From NCBI GenBank assembly GCA_001643675.2, contig LSRY02000045.1, positions 437,501 through 501,500 on the forward strand: a stretch of 64,000 nt of DNA. Reading direction: 5' to 3'. This stretch comes from Monocercomonoides exilis (Eukaryota; Preaxostyla; Oxymonadida; Polymastigidae). Below, piece by piece: positions 56,238 to 64,000 of this stretch. Made by a program: the position numbers and the translations under genes. Numbering within the stretch: position 1 is the stretch's first letter; every line of letters begins with the position of its first letter. The notes under the pieces are model-generated. The model searched no databases and was not told the DNA's origin. It saw only the letters and a program-made list of their open reading frames with translations.

Positions 56238-57784
56238 AATCTTCTATTTTCTATTTTCTATTTTTTATTATTGGAGGTGAGGTTTGTGGAAGTGAATGAT
56301 TGGAGCATGCCTCTTGATATTTGTTTGTGTATATAATTATATACGCATTTATTAATTTTCTCTTTAATTTTCTTGTTTATTAATTTATTTATTTGGCTGA
56401 TGATTTATATGTTGATTTGCATGTTTGTTTGTTTGCTTGGTGGGCATTCTGCAAGAAATGGGAGGAGGAAACAGGAGGCGGAAATGGGGGTTGTGGTGGT
56501 TGCAAGCTTTTTGAGCGCTGGGCAGGGGCAAGAAAGGGATGGAGGTGAAGAGGGAACGCTGAATGAGCAATGGAGAAGGAGGGAAAGCAGAAGGGGATTC
56601 CCAGGAAAATGATGAAGATGCGCCGACAGATGCTGCGAGGCGTTGCCGCGGCAGGAAGAGGAGCGAAGAGGGAAAAGGAGGAATGGGTCATGTGAGAGAG
56701 CGATGGAAAGGAGGAGCTTTGGAAGGATGGCAGCAAAGGAATGGAGGAGCTGCGAAGCACTCGGACTTAATCCCGAAGAGACAAAACAGGCGATGCCACC
56801 ACGTTCGTTGATGCGTTTATCATCATCGCCATCGTATTTTTCCTTTTTTTTTCTTCTTCGTTTTCTTCTTCTTCTTCTTCTTCTTTGGTTTGTTTTCAAA
56901 AAATTCAGCTGCAGCAGACGCCGTACAGCCATTGAGCCATAACAAAGAAGATAAGAACGATGATTCTGCACTTTTCGATCAGGAGCAGGAAAACGTAGAA
57001 ATGCACTCGTTATCTGTTTTTTTTTTCCAGCAGAAAAATTATGTTCAAGCCTCTGCAGCTGCGGTTGAAGTTTAGCCAAATTGCGAGCAAACGGAACGAA
57101 AGGACTTTTTATTTGATGAAGCTTTGGGAGAAGAAGGGCGAAAAAGGGGGAGTGCATTGATGGTTTTGGATGGGTCGAAGAAGAGATGGAATGTTTTTGA
57201 ATTTGGAGAGAGGAAATATGGCATGGAATGGGGATGTGAATTCGAAAGAATGGGATGAAGAGATGAAGAGATGAGGAGATGAGGAGATGAATCAAGAGAA
57301 AAGGAATATAAAGAGGAGATGGATGAAAGGGAAGGGGTTTTAGATGAAAATTTTGGAGAAATGAATTTTATCAGGATAAAATTCAAAATTTTGGGGAAAG
57401 TTTGAAAAAGAAGATGAGGACATCCCCCAGAATATTTATTAAAAGGATAATCTTTGAGAATGGAGATAATAGCACACTTTGTTTTTGTTGGAGACGATAG
57501 AAGCAATGAGGAGGACAATGAATGCAGCGATTCTTTGACCAAAGAAGTAGAGATTGACGAGCAATAAAGGCATAAATCTTATTTTCTTTTTGTGTGTGCG
57601 TGTTTTTATTTGGCAGAGTTTTTCCTTTGATTTTATTATTATTATTATTATTTCACTTGCTTAGACAAAAGTGTTTTTGCAGGCATTTTCCAAAAGTAGC
57701 GAAGAAAAGCAGAATAACATCAGACGATAGAAAGTGAAGGACAATGAGCGGATTCAACCTGGGAAAGAGCTTTATAGGATCATA

Positions 57785-57812
57785 GTTATAAAAAGGCATT
57801 GACAGCGAAGGT
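57785..57812 (+). promoter_or_regulatory. Conserved TATA-like upstream block of gene 10
   Basis: GTTATAAAAAGGCATTGACA followed by GCGAAGGT, matching the blocks upstream of genes 5 and 11. It lies about 120 nt before the first in-frame ATG of gene 10 (57,935). Confidence 0.5.
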
Positions 57813-57934
57813 CTGTTATATTTTTTTTATGAGATTCATTACATATGCAGCAGAAAGAGACAAGAAAAGGGTTGAAGAATAATTTGAGTTACTGAGGAAT
57901 ATTCGATTGAGAGGGATTGGGAGTGAATGAGAGG

Positions 57935-59857
57935 ATGGGGCAGACGAGGAGTGAGAGAGAAGGTGGAGGAGGAAGAGGAGGATGGGGAAGAGGAAGCGGA
58001 AGAGGTGAAGGAGGAAAGAGAGGAGGACAAGGAGGAGGTGGAGGAAGAAGAGGTGGAGAAGGAAGAGGAAAAGGAAAAGAAGAAGGAAGTGAAGGAGGAG
58101 GAAGTGTATTGGTGAGTGAGTCGGATTTCTCATCTTTTTGTGTGTCTTCAGCCCCGTTTCTGGCGCCTCCCCTGACACACCTTGTGACACTCACTCAGCT
58201 GACCTTCTTCAACATCTCCACAAATTTACCGAAAACAACACAACTGGCTGAAGAGTTGGGTCAAACATCATTTCTGATGAGTGGGTGCGCATTTTCATCG
58301 GTGTGGGATGTTTATGATGGGGGCATTGTCCCCTCACTGAACAGCCCCTCATCATCCTTGTCTGCCTCAAATACCTCATTTGTCAGGTGCTATCGATCAC
58401 AGAATGTTGAAGTCAATGGGAGTGAGGGGAATCCATTGAAACCTGCGAGACAGCAGATTACAGAAAATGAGGCGAATTCATTCACCTGGTGTGTGTGGAA
58501 TGGGTCAAATACAACTGGAACAACTAATTCTTATACAGATAGGGCTTCGAATGGAGGGGCGATTAACATGTATGGTTTGTCATCAGGAACACTTTCAGTG
58601 AAATTTTGTTCTTTTAATGATTGCTATGCCCATTGGAATGGAGGAGGAATTATGTGTCATACAATTAATTCAATCAAGATTGAGAACAATTCGTTCAATG
58701 CATGTACAGCAAAAAATAATGTAGGAGGGGGGATGTATGCTTATTCGATTTCAACATGTGTCAGGATCAGTGGGTGCGAATTCCAGAAATGCAAAGCGAG
58801 TGGCTCAGGAGGAGGCCTTTATCTTGCATCTTTTCAGGTTTCTGGATCTTCATGTATTGGAACAGAAAATGGCAAAGGGGAAAGTGCTTGTGTGTTTGAG
58901 TGTTTCTTCACTTCGTGCTCGCTTACAGGTTCAAGTGGCGGAGGGTTGTGTTGTGTTACTGTTCCGGCTGCATTCAAAATGAGAAGCCTCCAATTTATTT
59001 CGTGCAACGCAACATCAACTGGCGGAGGATTGTATTTTAATCCAAACCAACAAACACCTCCAAGCAACAACATTTATTGCTATTTCTTCTTCTTCCACGA
59101 TTGCAGTTGCAACGCTTCCACTCCGTATGGCCACGATGTGTATTTTCAAGACAATTACAATCTCTTTTCGTCATACAACCCGTTCTACGAATCGTACACA
59201 ACGAATAACAATGATAAGAGAGTGTGCTATTATTATAATGGTTATCAGCATACAGAAAAGAAGGAATGGTTGAAGGAAGGGATGAAGGATCGGTATGTTG
59301 GGGTGAGTGGGAATGACGCAAACAATCTGTGTGGGATGAGTGAGGCAGCGCCTTGCAAGACCGTGGGGCATGCAGTGGAGTCGAGCATGGCGCAGCTGAG
59401 CTCGACAATCACGTTGCTGGGTGGGAAGCATGTGAGCGAAGGGGAGACGATCAGTGTTGGGGAAAAGAAGATTTCAGTTGTTGGGAGAGGGAAGACAGTG
59501 AGTGTGATTGGGACGAATTCTCTTTCGACCTCTTCGACAACACTGTTTAGCATATCTTCTGGCCAACTGGAGGTGGGGCATGTGGGGATCGATCACAACT
59601 CGATGAGAAGTCCATCGCCGAGTGTGTTTGTGGTGTCTGTGGGGAGTGGGGCTCTTTCGCTGGAGGATGTTTTGATCGACTCTTCGACGCCAGGAGGGAG
59701 TGGAATGACGAAGTGTGTGTTTGAAGTGGCGCTGAGGCAGCTGAAGACGATTGATGTGGAGATTGAAAACATGAAAGTGAGCCAACTTCTGATTATCGAT
59801 CCATATTTTATTGGATTTGCATTGGGAGAAAATTATTTATTGTTTATTTTATTTTGA
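57935..59857 (+). CDS. Beta-helix family gene 10, complete C-terminus
   Basis: The frame is open from 57,911; the first ATG is 57,935, giving about 640 residues to TGA. MGQTRSEREGGGGRGGWGRG begins the Gly/Arg/Glu tract. The body has FSSVWDVYDGGIVP, GGAINMY, GGGIMC, GGGMYAY, GGGLYL, GGGLCC, GGGLYF, FFFFHDC and YVGVSGNDANNLCGMSEAAP. The end (GQLEVGHVGIDHNSMRSPSP, then IDPYFIGFALGENYLLFILF) is complete but with a distinct last loop. In gene 5 the homologous upstream ATG is in frame with the body; here length changes near 57,900 put it out of frame, so the true start may involve a further exon. It is convergent with gene 11. A surface or secreted role is inference. Confidence 0.8.
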   Translation: MGQTRSEREGGGGRGGWGRGSGRGEGGKRGGQGGGGGRRGGEGRGKGKEEGSEGGGSVLVSESDFSSFCVSSAPFLAPPLTHLVTLTQLTFFNISTNLPKTTQLAEELGQTSFLMSGCAFSSVWDVYDGGIVPSLNSPSSSLSASNTSFVRCYRSQNVEVNGSEGNPLKPARQQITENEANSFTWCVWNGSNTTGTTNSYTDRASNGGAINMYGLSSGTLSVKFCSFNDCYAHWNGGGIMCHTINSIKIENNSFNACTAKNNVGGGMYAYSISTCVRISGCEFQKCKASGSGGGLYLASFQVSGSSCIGTENGKGESACVFECFFTSCSLTGSSGGGLCCVTVPAAFKMRSLQFISCNATSTGGGLYFNPNQQTPPSNNIYCYFFFFHDCSCNASTPYGHDVYFQDNYNLFSSYNPFYESYTTNNNDKRVCYYYNGYQHTEKKEWLKEGMKDRYVGVSGNDANNLCGMSEAAPCKTVGHAVESSMAQLSSTITLLGGKHVSEGETISVGEKKISVVGRGKTVSVIGTNSLSTSSTTLFSISSGQLEVGHVGIDHNSMRSPSPSVFVVSVGSGALSLEDVLIDSSTPGGSGMTKCVFEVALRQLKTIDVEIENMKVSQLLIIDPYFIGFALGENYLLFILF

Positions 59858-60548
59858 GTTCATGGCACACTGACTGAAGAGAGAGTGAAAATAATTGAAA
59901 TTCTGAGATTAACTTTTTTATTATCTTTTTTGTTGAAATGACAAGCAATAAAGAGTTATTTTTTGTTGAGAGTGCATTTTCTTTACGGAAACGATTATTT
60001 TTTTTATGAATATGATATGTTGATATAAATTTTGTGGATGCATATAAAAACGGAATAAATGAAAAACCCACCAAAATCAATGACAAAATTGTTAATTATG
60101 AATGAATACAAATCTCATTTTTTTTTTTTTACAATATACCAAAAATGATTCTTTTATTGAGCGTTATGTTCCAAAAATTGTTCGACGTCAAGAACATTGC
60201 AACAAAAATCGAAAAAGTTATTATTATTAAGAAAACAGAATTTATCAACAGTTATGATATATCAGACACTTCAGATTGTGAAAAGTGTAAGATTGTTAAA
60301 GATTTATAAATGATCTGCTTTTGTTTTCTGATGATTGTGAATCATGAACACCACAGATAATCTTGTTTCAATGAGTGTTTTATTGTGAAGTGATTGAATA
60401 TATTCAAACTCTGAAAAACATATTATTTTCATTCATTTTTTGAAAAGAATAAATTTGAGATAAGTGAAGAAATTGTGTCAAATTGTTTATAGTGAACTGT
60501 ATATTTTTTTTTTCAAAATATTGTTCAAATGGAAATTTGTTCACAAAT

Positions 60549-61008
60549 GGGTGATTGTTTTTGAAATCATAGAAAAGATCTGGGAGTTAATTATTTCCAT
60601 TATTCACTTTTCAATGAAGTTATTTGTATTGAATTGAAATTGACACAAACAATGGTGATGAACAATAAATGTGATGTTATCTCCTTTCAGAGAGTTGATA
60701 AATGTCATTTTCCAAAAATCATTAAAAATCTGAATTGATTGACAGAACGTGTCTGATCTCTGAAAATTATTTAATTTGAGGTTATTCTATTTTTTGAGAT
60801 CAGACACGTTCTGTCAATCAATTCAGATTTTTAATGATTTTTGGAAAATGACATTTATCAACTCTCTGAAAGGAGATAACATCACATTTATTGTTCATCA
60901 CCATTGTTTGTGTCAATTTCAATTCAATACAAATAACTTCATTGAAAAGTGAATAATGGAAATAATTAACTCCCAGATCTTTTCTATGATTTCAAAAACA
61001 ATCACCCA
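60549..61008. mobile_element. FB-B fold-back core of P6
   Basis: A 460-bp near-perfect palindrome bounded by GGGTGATTGTTTTTGAAATC and its reverse complement, with only a ~30-nt spacer around 60,778. Half of it recurs in the left half of the P2 core. No coding capacity was seen. Confidence 0.65.
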
Positions 61009-61704
61009 TTTGTGAACAAATTTCCATTTGAACAATATTTTGAAAAAAAAAATATACAGTTCACTATAAACAATTTGACACAATTTCTTCACTTATCTCA
61101 AATTTATTCTTTTCAAAAAATGAATGAAAATAATATGTTTTTCAGAGTTTGAATAATATTCAATAACTTCACAATAATTTACTCATTGAAACAAAATTAT
61201 CTGTGGTGTTCATGATTCACAATCATCAGAAAACAGAAGCAGCTCATTTAAAAATCTTTAACAATTTTATTATCATCGCAACCAAAAGTGACTGATAAAT
61301 CAGGATTATTGATAAATTCTGTTTTCTTAATAATAATAATTTTTTTGATTTTTGTTGCAATGTTCTTGACGTCGGACAATTTTTGGAACATAATGCTCGA
61401 AAAAAATATCATTTTTTGGAATATTTTCTTCAAAAAATCAGATATTTGAATTCATTCATAATTTATGGTTAAATCATTGTTTTTTAGTTGTATTTTTTCA
61501 TTTATTCCGCTTTTACATGCCTCTATTAAATATTTATCAACAAATCATTTTCATAAAAAAATATTTATTTTCTGCCGTTAAACACATGCACTCTCAATGC
61601 AAAATAACTCTTTATCGCTTGTCATTTCAACAAAAAAGATAATAAAAAAGTTAATCTCAGAATTTCTATTTTTTTTCTCTCTCTTCAGTCAGTGTGTTGT
61701 GCAG

Positions 61705-63642
61705 TCAAAACAAAGCAAACAATAACCAATTTTCTGCTAATACTGATCCTGTTGATGATGGTTTGGCAAATAGTGGTTGACTCATTTTCATGTTTTCTAT
61801 CTCCACATCAATCGTCTTCAGCTGATTCAGCGCAACATCTAACACAGATGACGAGATTCCACTCCCTCCTGATGTGGAAGAATTAATCACCACATCCTCC
61901 AGCAAAAGAGTCCCGCTCCTCAGTGACACCACAAACACACTCGGCGATGGACTTCTCATCGAGTTGTGGTCGATCCCAACATGCCCCACCTCCAGTTGGC
62001 CAGAAGATATGCTGAACAGTGTTGACGAAGAGGTCGAAAGCGCACTTGTTCCAATCACACTCACTGCCTTCCCTCTCCCCAAAACAGAAATCTTCTTATC
62101 CCCAACACTGATTGTCTTCTCTTCGCTCACATGCCTCCCACCCAGCAACGTGATTGTCGAGCTCATCTGCGCCATGCTCGACCCCACTGCATGCCCCACT
62201 GTCTTGCACGGCGCAGACTCACTCATCCCACACAGATTGCTCGAATCATTCCCACCCACCCCAACATATCTATCTTTCATCCCCTCCTTCAACCATTCCT
62301 TCTTTTCTGTATGCAGATATGTCCAACTGCCTGAATAATATCTATGGCACACTCTCGTATCATTTGTATTCGTTGTATACGATTCATAGAACGGATTGTT
62401 CGATGAGAAGAGATTGTAATAATCTTCCAAATACACATCGTGGCCATATGGAGTGGAAGTGGTTGTGCATCTGCAATCGTGGAAGAAGAAGAAATAGCAA
62501 TATTGATTGTAACTTGGGGCTGTTGATTGATATGGCCTGAAATCCAATCCTCCGCCATATGAATATGCCGAGCACGAAATAAATTGGAGGCTCCTCATCT
62601 TGGATGCAGCCGGAACATTTTGACAAAACATCCCTCCGCCACAATTACTTGTAAGCGAGCACGAAGTGAAAAAACATTCAAACACACAAGCACTCTCTCC
62701 TTTCCCATTTTCTGTTCCAATACAGCCAGAACTAGAAACCTGAAAAGTATATAGAAAAAGTCCTCCTCCATTACTATATGCCTTACAGTTCTGGAACTCG
62801 CACCCACTGATCCTGACACATGACGAAATTGATAGAGCATATATCCCTCCTCCAGCACTATTTTTTGCAGTACATGCATTGAACGAATTGTTCTCGATCT
62901 TGATGGAATTTATTGAAACGCAAAAAATTCCTCCACCATAAGCATATGCATAACAATCATTGAACGAACAAAATTTCACTGAAAGTGTCCCAGCTGCCAG
63001 ATTATACATATTAATGGCCCCTCCACTTGATATTCCATCTGTAACTGAATTGCTTGTCCCTGTTGTATTTGACCCATTCCACACACACCAAGTGAACGAA
63101 TTTGCCCCATTGTCTGTCTGATTCTGTCTCGCTTGTTTCGATGGATTCCCTTCACTCCCGCTGACTGCAACATTCTGAGACCGATAGCACCTGACAAACG
63201 AGGTGTTCGAGACAGCCAAAGACGATGAAGGGCTGTTGAGCGAGGGGACAATGCCCCCATCATACACATCCCACACTGATGAAAATGAGCATCCACTCAT
63301 CAGAAACACTCTTTGGCTCAGCCCTTCACCCAGATGTGTTGTTTTCTGTGGATTTGTCGAGATGTTGAAGAAGGTCAGCTGCGTGAGAGATACAAGGGGT
63401 GTCAAGGGAGGCGCCAGAAACGGGGCTGATGAAACACAAAAAGATGAGAAATCCGACTCACTCACCAATACACTCCCTTCTTCTTCACTTTCTTCTTCTT
63501 TTCCTTTTCCTCTTCCTTCTCCACCTCTTCTTCCTCCACCTCCTCCTTGTCCTCCTCTCTCTCCTCCTTCACCTCTTCCGCTTCCTCTTCCCCATCCTCC
63601 TCTTCCTCCTCCACCTTCTCTCTCGCTCCTCGTCTGCCCCAT
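61705..63642 (-). CDS. Beta-helix family gene 11, complete C-terminus
   Basis: The frame is open from 63,660; the first ATG is 63,642, giving about 645 residues to TGA. The start MGQTRSEREGGGGRGGWGRG equals gene 10. The body carries FSSVWDVYDGGIVP, GGAINMY, GGGIFC, GGGIYAL, GGGLFL, GGGMFC, GGGLDF, FFFFHDC and YVGVGGNDSSNLCGMSESAP. The region CYRSQNVAVSG through INMYNLAAGTLSVKFCSF is identical to gene 1, while later coils match gene 5: a mosaic. The C-terminus ends SSTGSVLAENWLLFALF. An alternative frame from ATG 63,734 (MSIRKRQENGCRIIWGYKKY) runs through the same purine tract as a Glu/Lys run and stops at 63,462; it aligns with the gene 5 start but is one frame off. Confidence 0.8.
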   Translation of the reverse strand: MGQTRSEREGGGGRGGWGRGSGRGEGGERGGQGGGGGRRGGEGRGKGKEEESEEEGSVLVSESDFSSFCVSSAPFLAPPLTPLVSLTQLTFFNISTNPQKTTHLGEGLSQRVFLMSGCSFSSVWDVYDGGIVPSLNSPSSSLAVSNTSFVRCYRSQNVAVSGSEGNPSKQARQNQTDNGANSFTWCVWNGSNTTGTSNSVTDGISSGGAINMYNLAAGTLSVKFCSFNDCYAYAYGGGIFCVSINSIKIENNSFNACTAKNSAGGGIYALSISSCVRISGCEFQNCKAYSNGGGLFLYTFQVSSSGCIGTENGKGESACVFECFFTSCSLTSNCGGGMFCQNVPAASKMRSLQFISCSAYSYGGGLDFRPYQSTAPSYNQYCYFFFFHDCRCTTTSTPYGHDVYLEDYYNLFSSNNPFYESYTTNTNDTRVCHRYYSGSWTYLHTEKKEWLKEGMKDRYVGVGGNDSSNLCGMSESAPCKTVGHAVGSSMAQMSSTITLLGGRHVSEEKTISVGDKKISVLGRGKAVSVIGTSALSTSSSTLFSISSGQLEVGHVGIDHNSMRSPSPSVFVVSLRSGTLLLEDVVINSSTSGGSGISSSVLDVALNQLKTIDVEIENMKMSQPLFAKPSSTGSVLAENWLLFALF

Positions 63643-63660
63643 CCTCTCATTCTCTCCCAA

Positions 63661-64000
63661 TCCCTCTCAATAAAATATTTCTTATAACCCCAAATTATTC
63701 TACATCCATTTTCTTGTCTCTTTCTGATGCTCATAAAAGGAATCTTATAAATGATGTAAAAGAACCTTCGCTGTCAATGCCTTTTTATAATGATGATCCA
63801 ATAAAGCTCTTTCCCAAGCTGATCTCTCCGATCCCACTTCACTTTCTGTCGTTTGATGTAATTTCACTCCCTTGAAGTTTTACGAAAACGCCAGCAAAAA
63901 CAATTTTGTTCAAACAAATAAAAAGAAAAAATAATAAATCATATTAAAAATAGGTCAAATAATATCACCAATAAAAATGTCATACCTTTGTTTTCCTTTT
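63661..64000. other. Upstream region of gene 11
   Basis: Homologous to 26,564-26,830 and (inverted) 57,650-57,915. It contains the TATA-like block and a region around 63,800-63,870 shared with the other two. No gene is seen. Confidence 0.5.
63758..63790 (-). promoter_or_regulatory. Conserved TATA-like upstream block of gene 11
   Basis: On the minus strand TTATAAAAAGGCATTGACAG then CGAAGGTTCTTTTACATC, nearly identical to the gene 5 block. Confidence 0.5.

Larger units (their letters stand above)
55076..57650. other. GC-richer unique block, possible split gene
   Basis: Not mirrored elsewhere in the window. Plus-strand pieces look exon-like: after TTTATGTTTAG (55,800) a frame reads KEGRKGRIARQLRQYEERM then a membrane-like FIIIFFSISVFAAFFALVA. 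At 56,720-56,815 RMAAKEWRSCEALGLNPEET and KQAMPPRSLMR. After AAAAATTCAG (56,909) comes DAVQPLSHNKEDKNDDSALF and, past a TTTTCCAG, NYVQASAAAVEV then TAG (57,075). No full model could be assembled and no family was recognised. The 57,080-57,650 part shows nothing clear. Confidence 0.3.
57650..63990. repeat. Palindrome P6
   Basis: Symmetric around ~60,779. Genes 10 and 11 are convergent and their upstream blocks also mirror. The core is nearly perfect; the gene-bearing arms are homologous but diverged. Confidence 0.85.

Noticed and set aside
56405-57295. 296-residue minus-strand open frame
   Set aside because: Low-complexity Ser/Pro/His composition with no conservation elsewhere; it overlaps better exon-like pieces on the plus strand.
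5325-63660. Genome-wide TAA/TAG = glutamine code
   Set aside because: Not accepted as the default: the complete beta-helix genes and the receptor gene contain dozens of glutamines, all CAA/CAG, with no internal TAA or TAG. Kept only as a testable alternative.

Overview
This window looks like nuclear DNA of a small-genomed, repeat-rich protist. It is AT-rich with almost no operon-like packing. One gene at the left end can be read only by removing four short introns (51-142 nt), and the rest is a lineage-specific family of cysteine-rich right-handed beta-helix proteins (repeated GGG/GGA turns, C-x-F/C-x-x-C coils). Such expanded beta-helix families and short AT-rich introns fit anaerobic flagellates such as preaxostylans (oxymonads and relatives), but that placement is inference. 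No rRNA, tRNA, CRISPR or bacterial feature was seen.

Layout. 1-5.3 kb holds a single spliced gene for a mannose-6-phosphate-receptor/ATG27-like membrane protein (763-1797), followed by gene-poor DNA with several short inverted-repeat elements. From 5.3 kb to the end the window is a chain of overlapping giant palindromes: P1 (centre ~13.71 kb), P2 (~23.6 kb), P3 (~35.49 kb), P5 (~48.39 kb) and P6 (~60.78 kb), plus a compact fold-back insertion called P4 (43,734-44,741). Eleven copies of the beta-helix gene alternate in orientation along the chain. They face tail-to-tail across P1, P2, P5 and P6 and head-to-head across P3 and the ~3.5 kb spacers. Four copies (genes 4, 5, 10, 11) keep the same complete C-terminus. 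The others end in substituted or truncated tails, or carry frame breaks.

The centres are not random. P1, P3 and P4 contain one fold-back family (FB-A, ends GGTCAACTT). P2, P5 and P6 contain another (FB-B, ends GGTGATTNTTTTTGAAA in P2/P6, diverged in P5). P4 has a matching empty site on the opposite arm of P5, with a TA target duplication, so FB-A is or was mobile. P1 and P5 share their arms but have different cores. A third small element (MITE-C, TGGGG...CCCCA, TA target) sits in both arms of the P3 core and is absent from the P1 core.

The likely story (inference) is that fold-back transposons seeded palindromic duplication of a beta-helix gene locus, and arm-to-arm gene conversion now homogenises and shuffles the copies. 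The alternating, mosaic surface-protein-like genes would be the payload of this system. The spacers between divergent genes hold conserved, exon-like but broken coding modules, including acidic proteins and helical segments. Assembly artefact is a real alternative for the perfectly mirrored parts and should be excluded with raw long reads.
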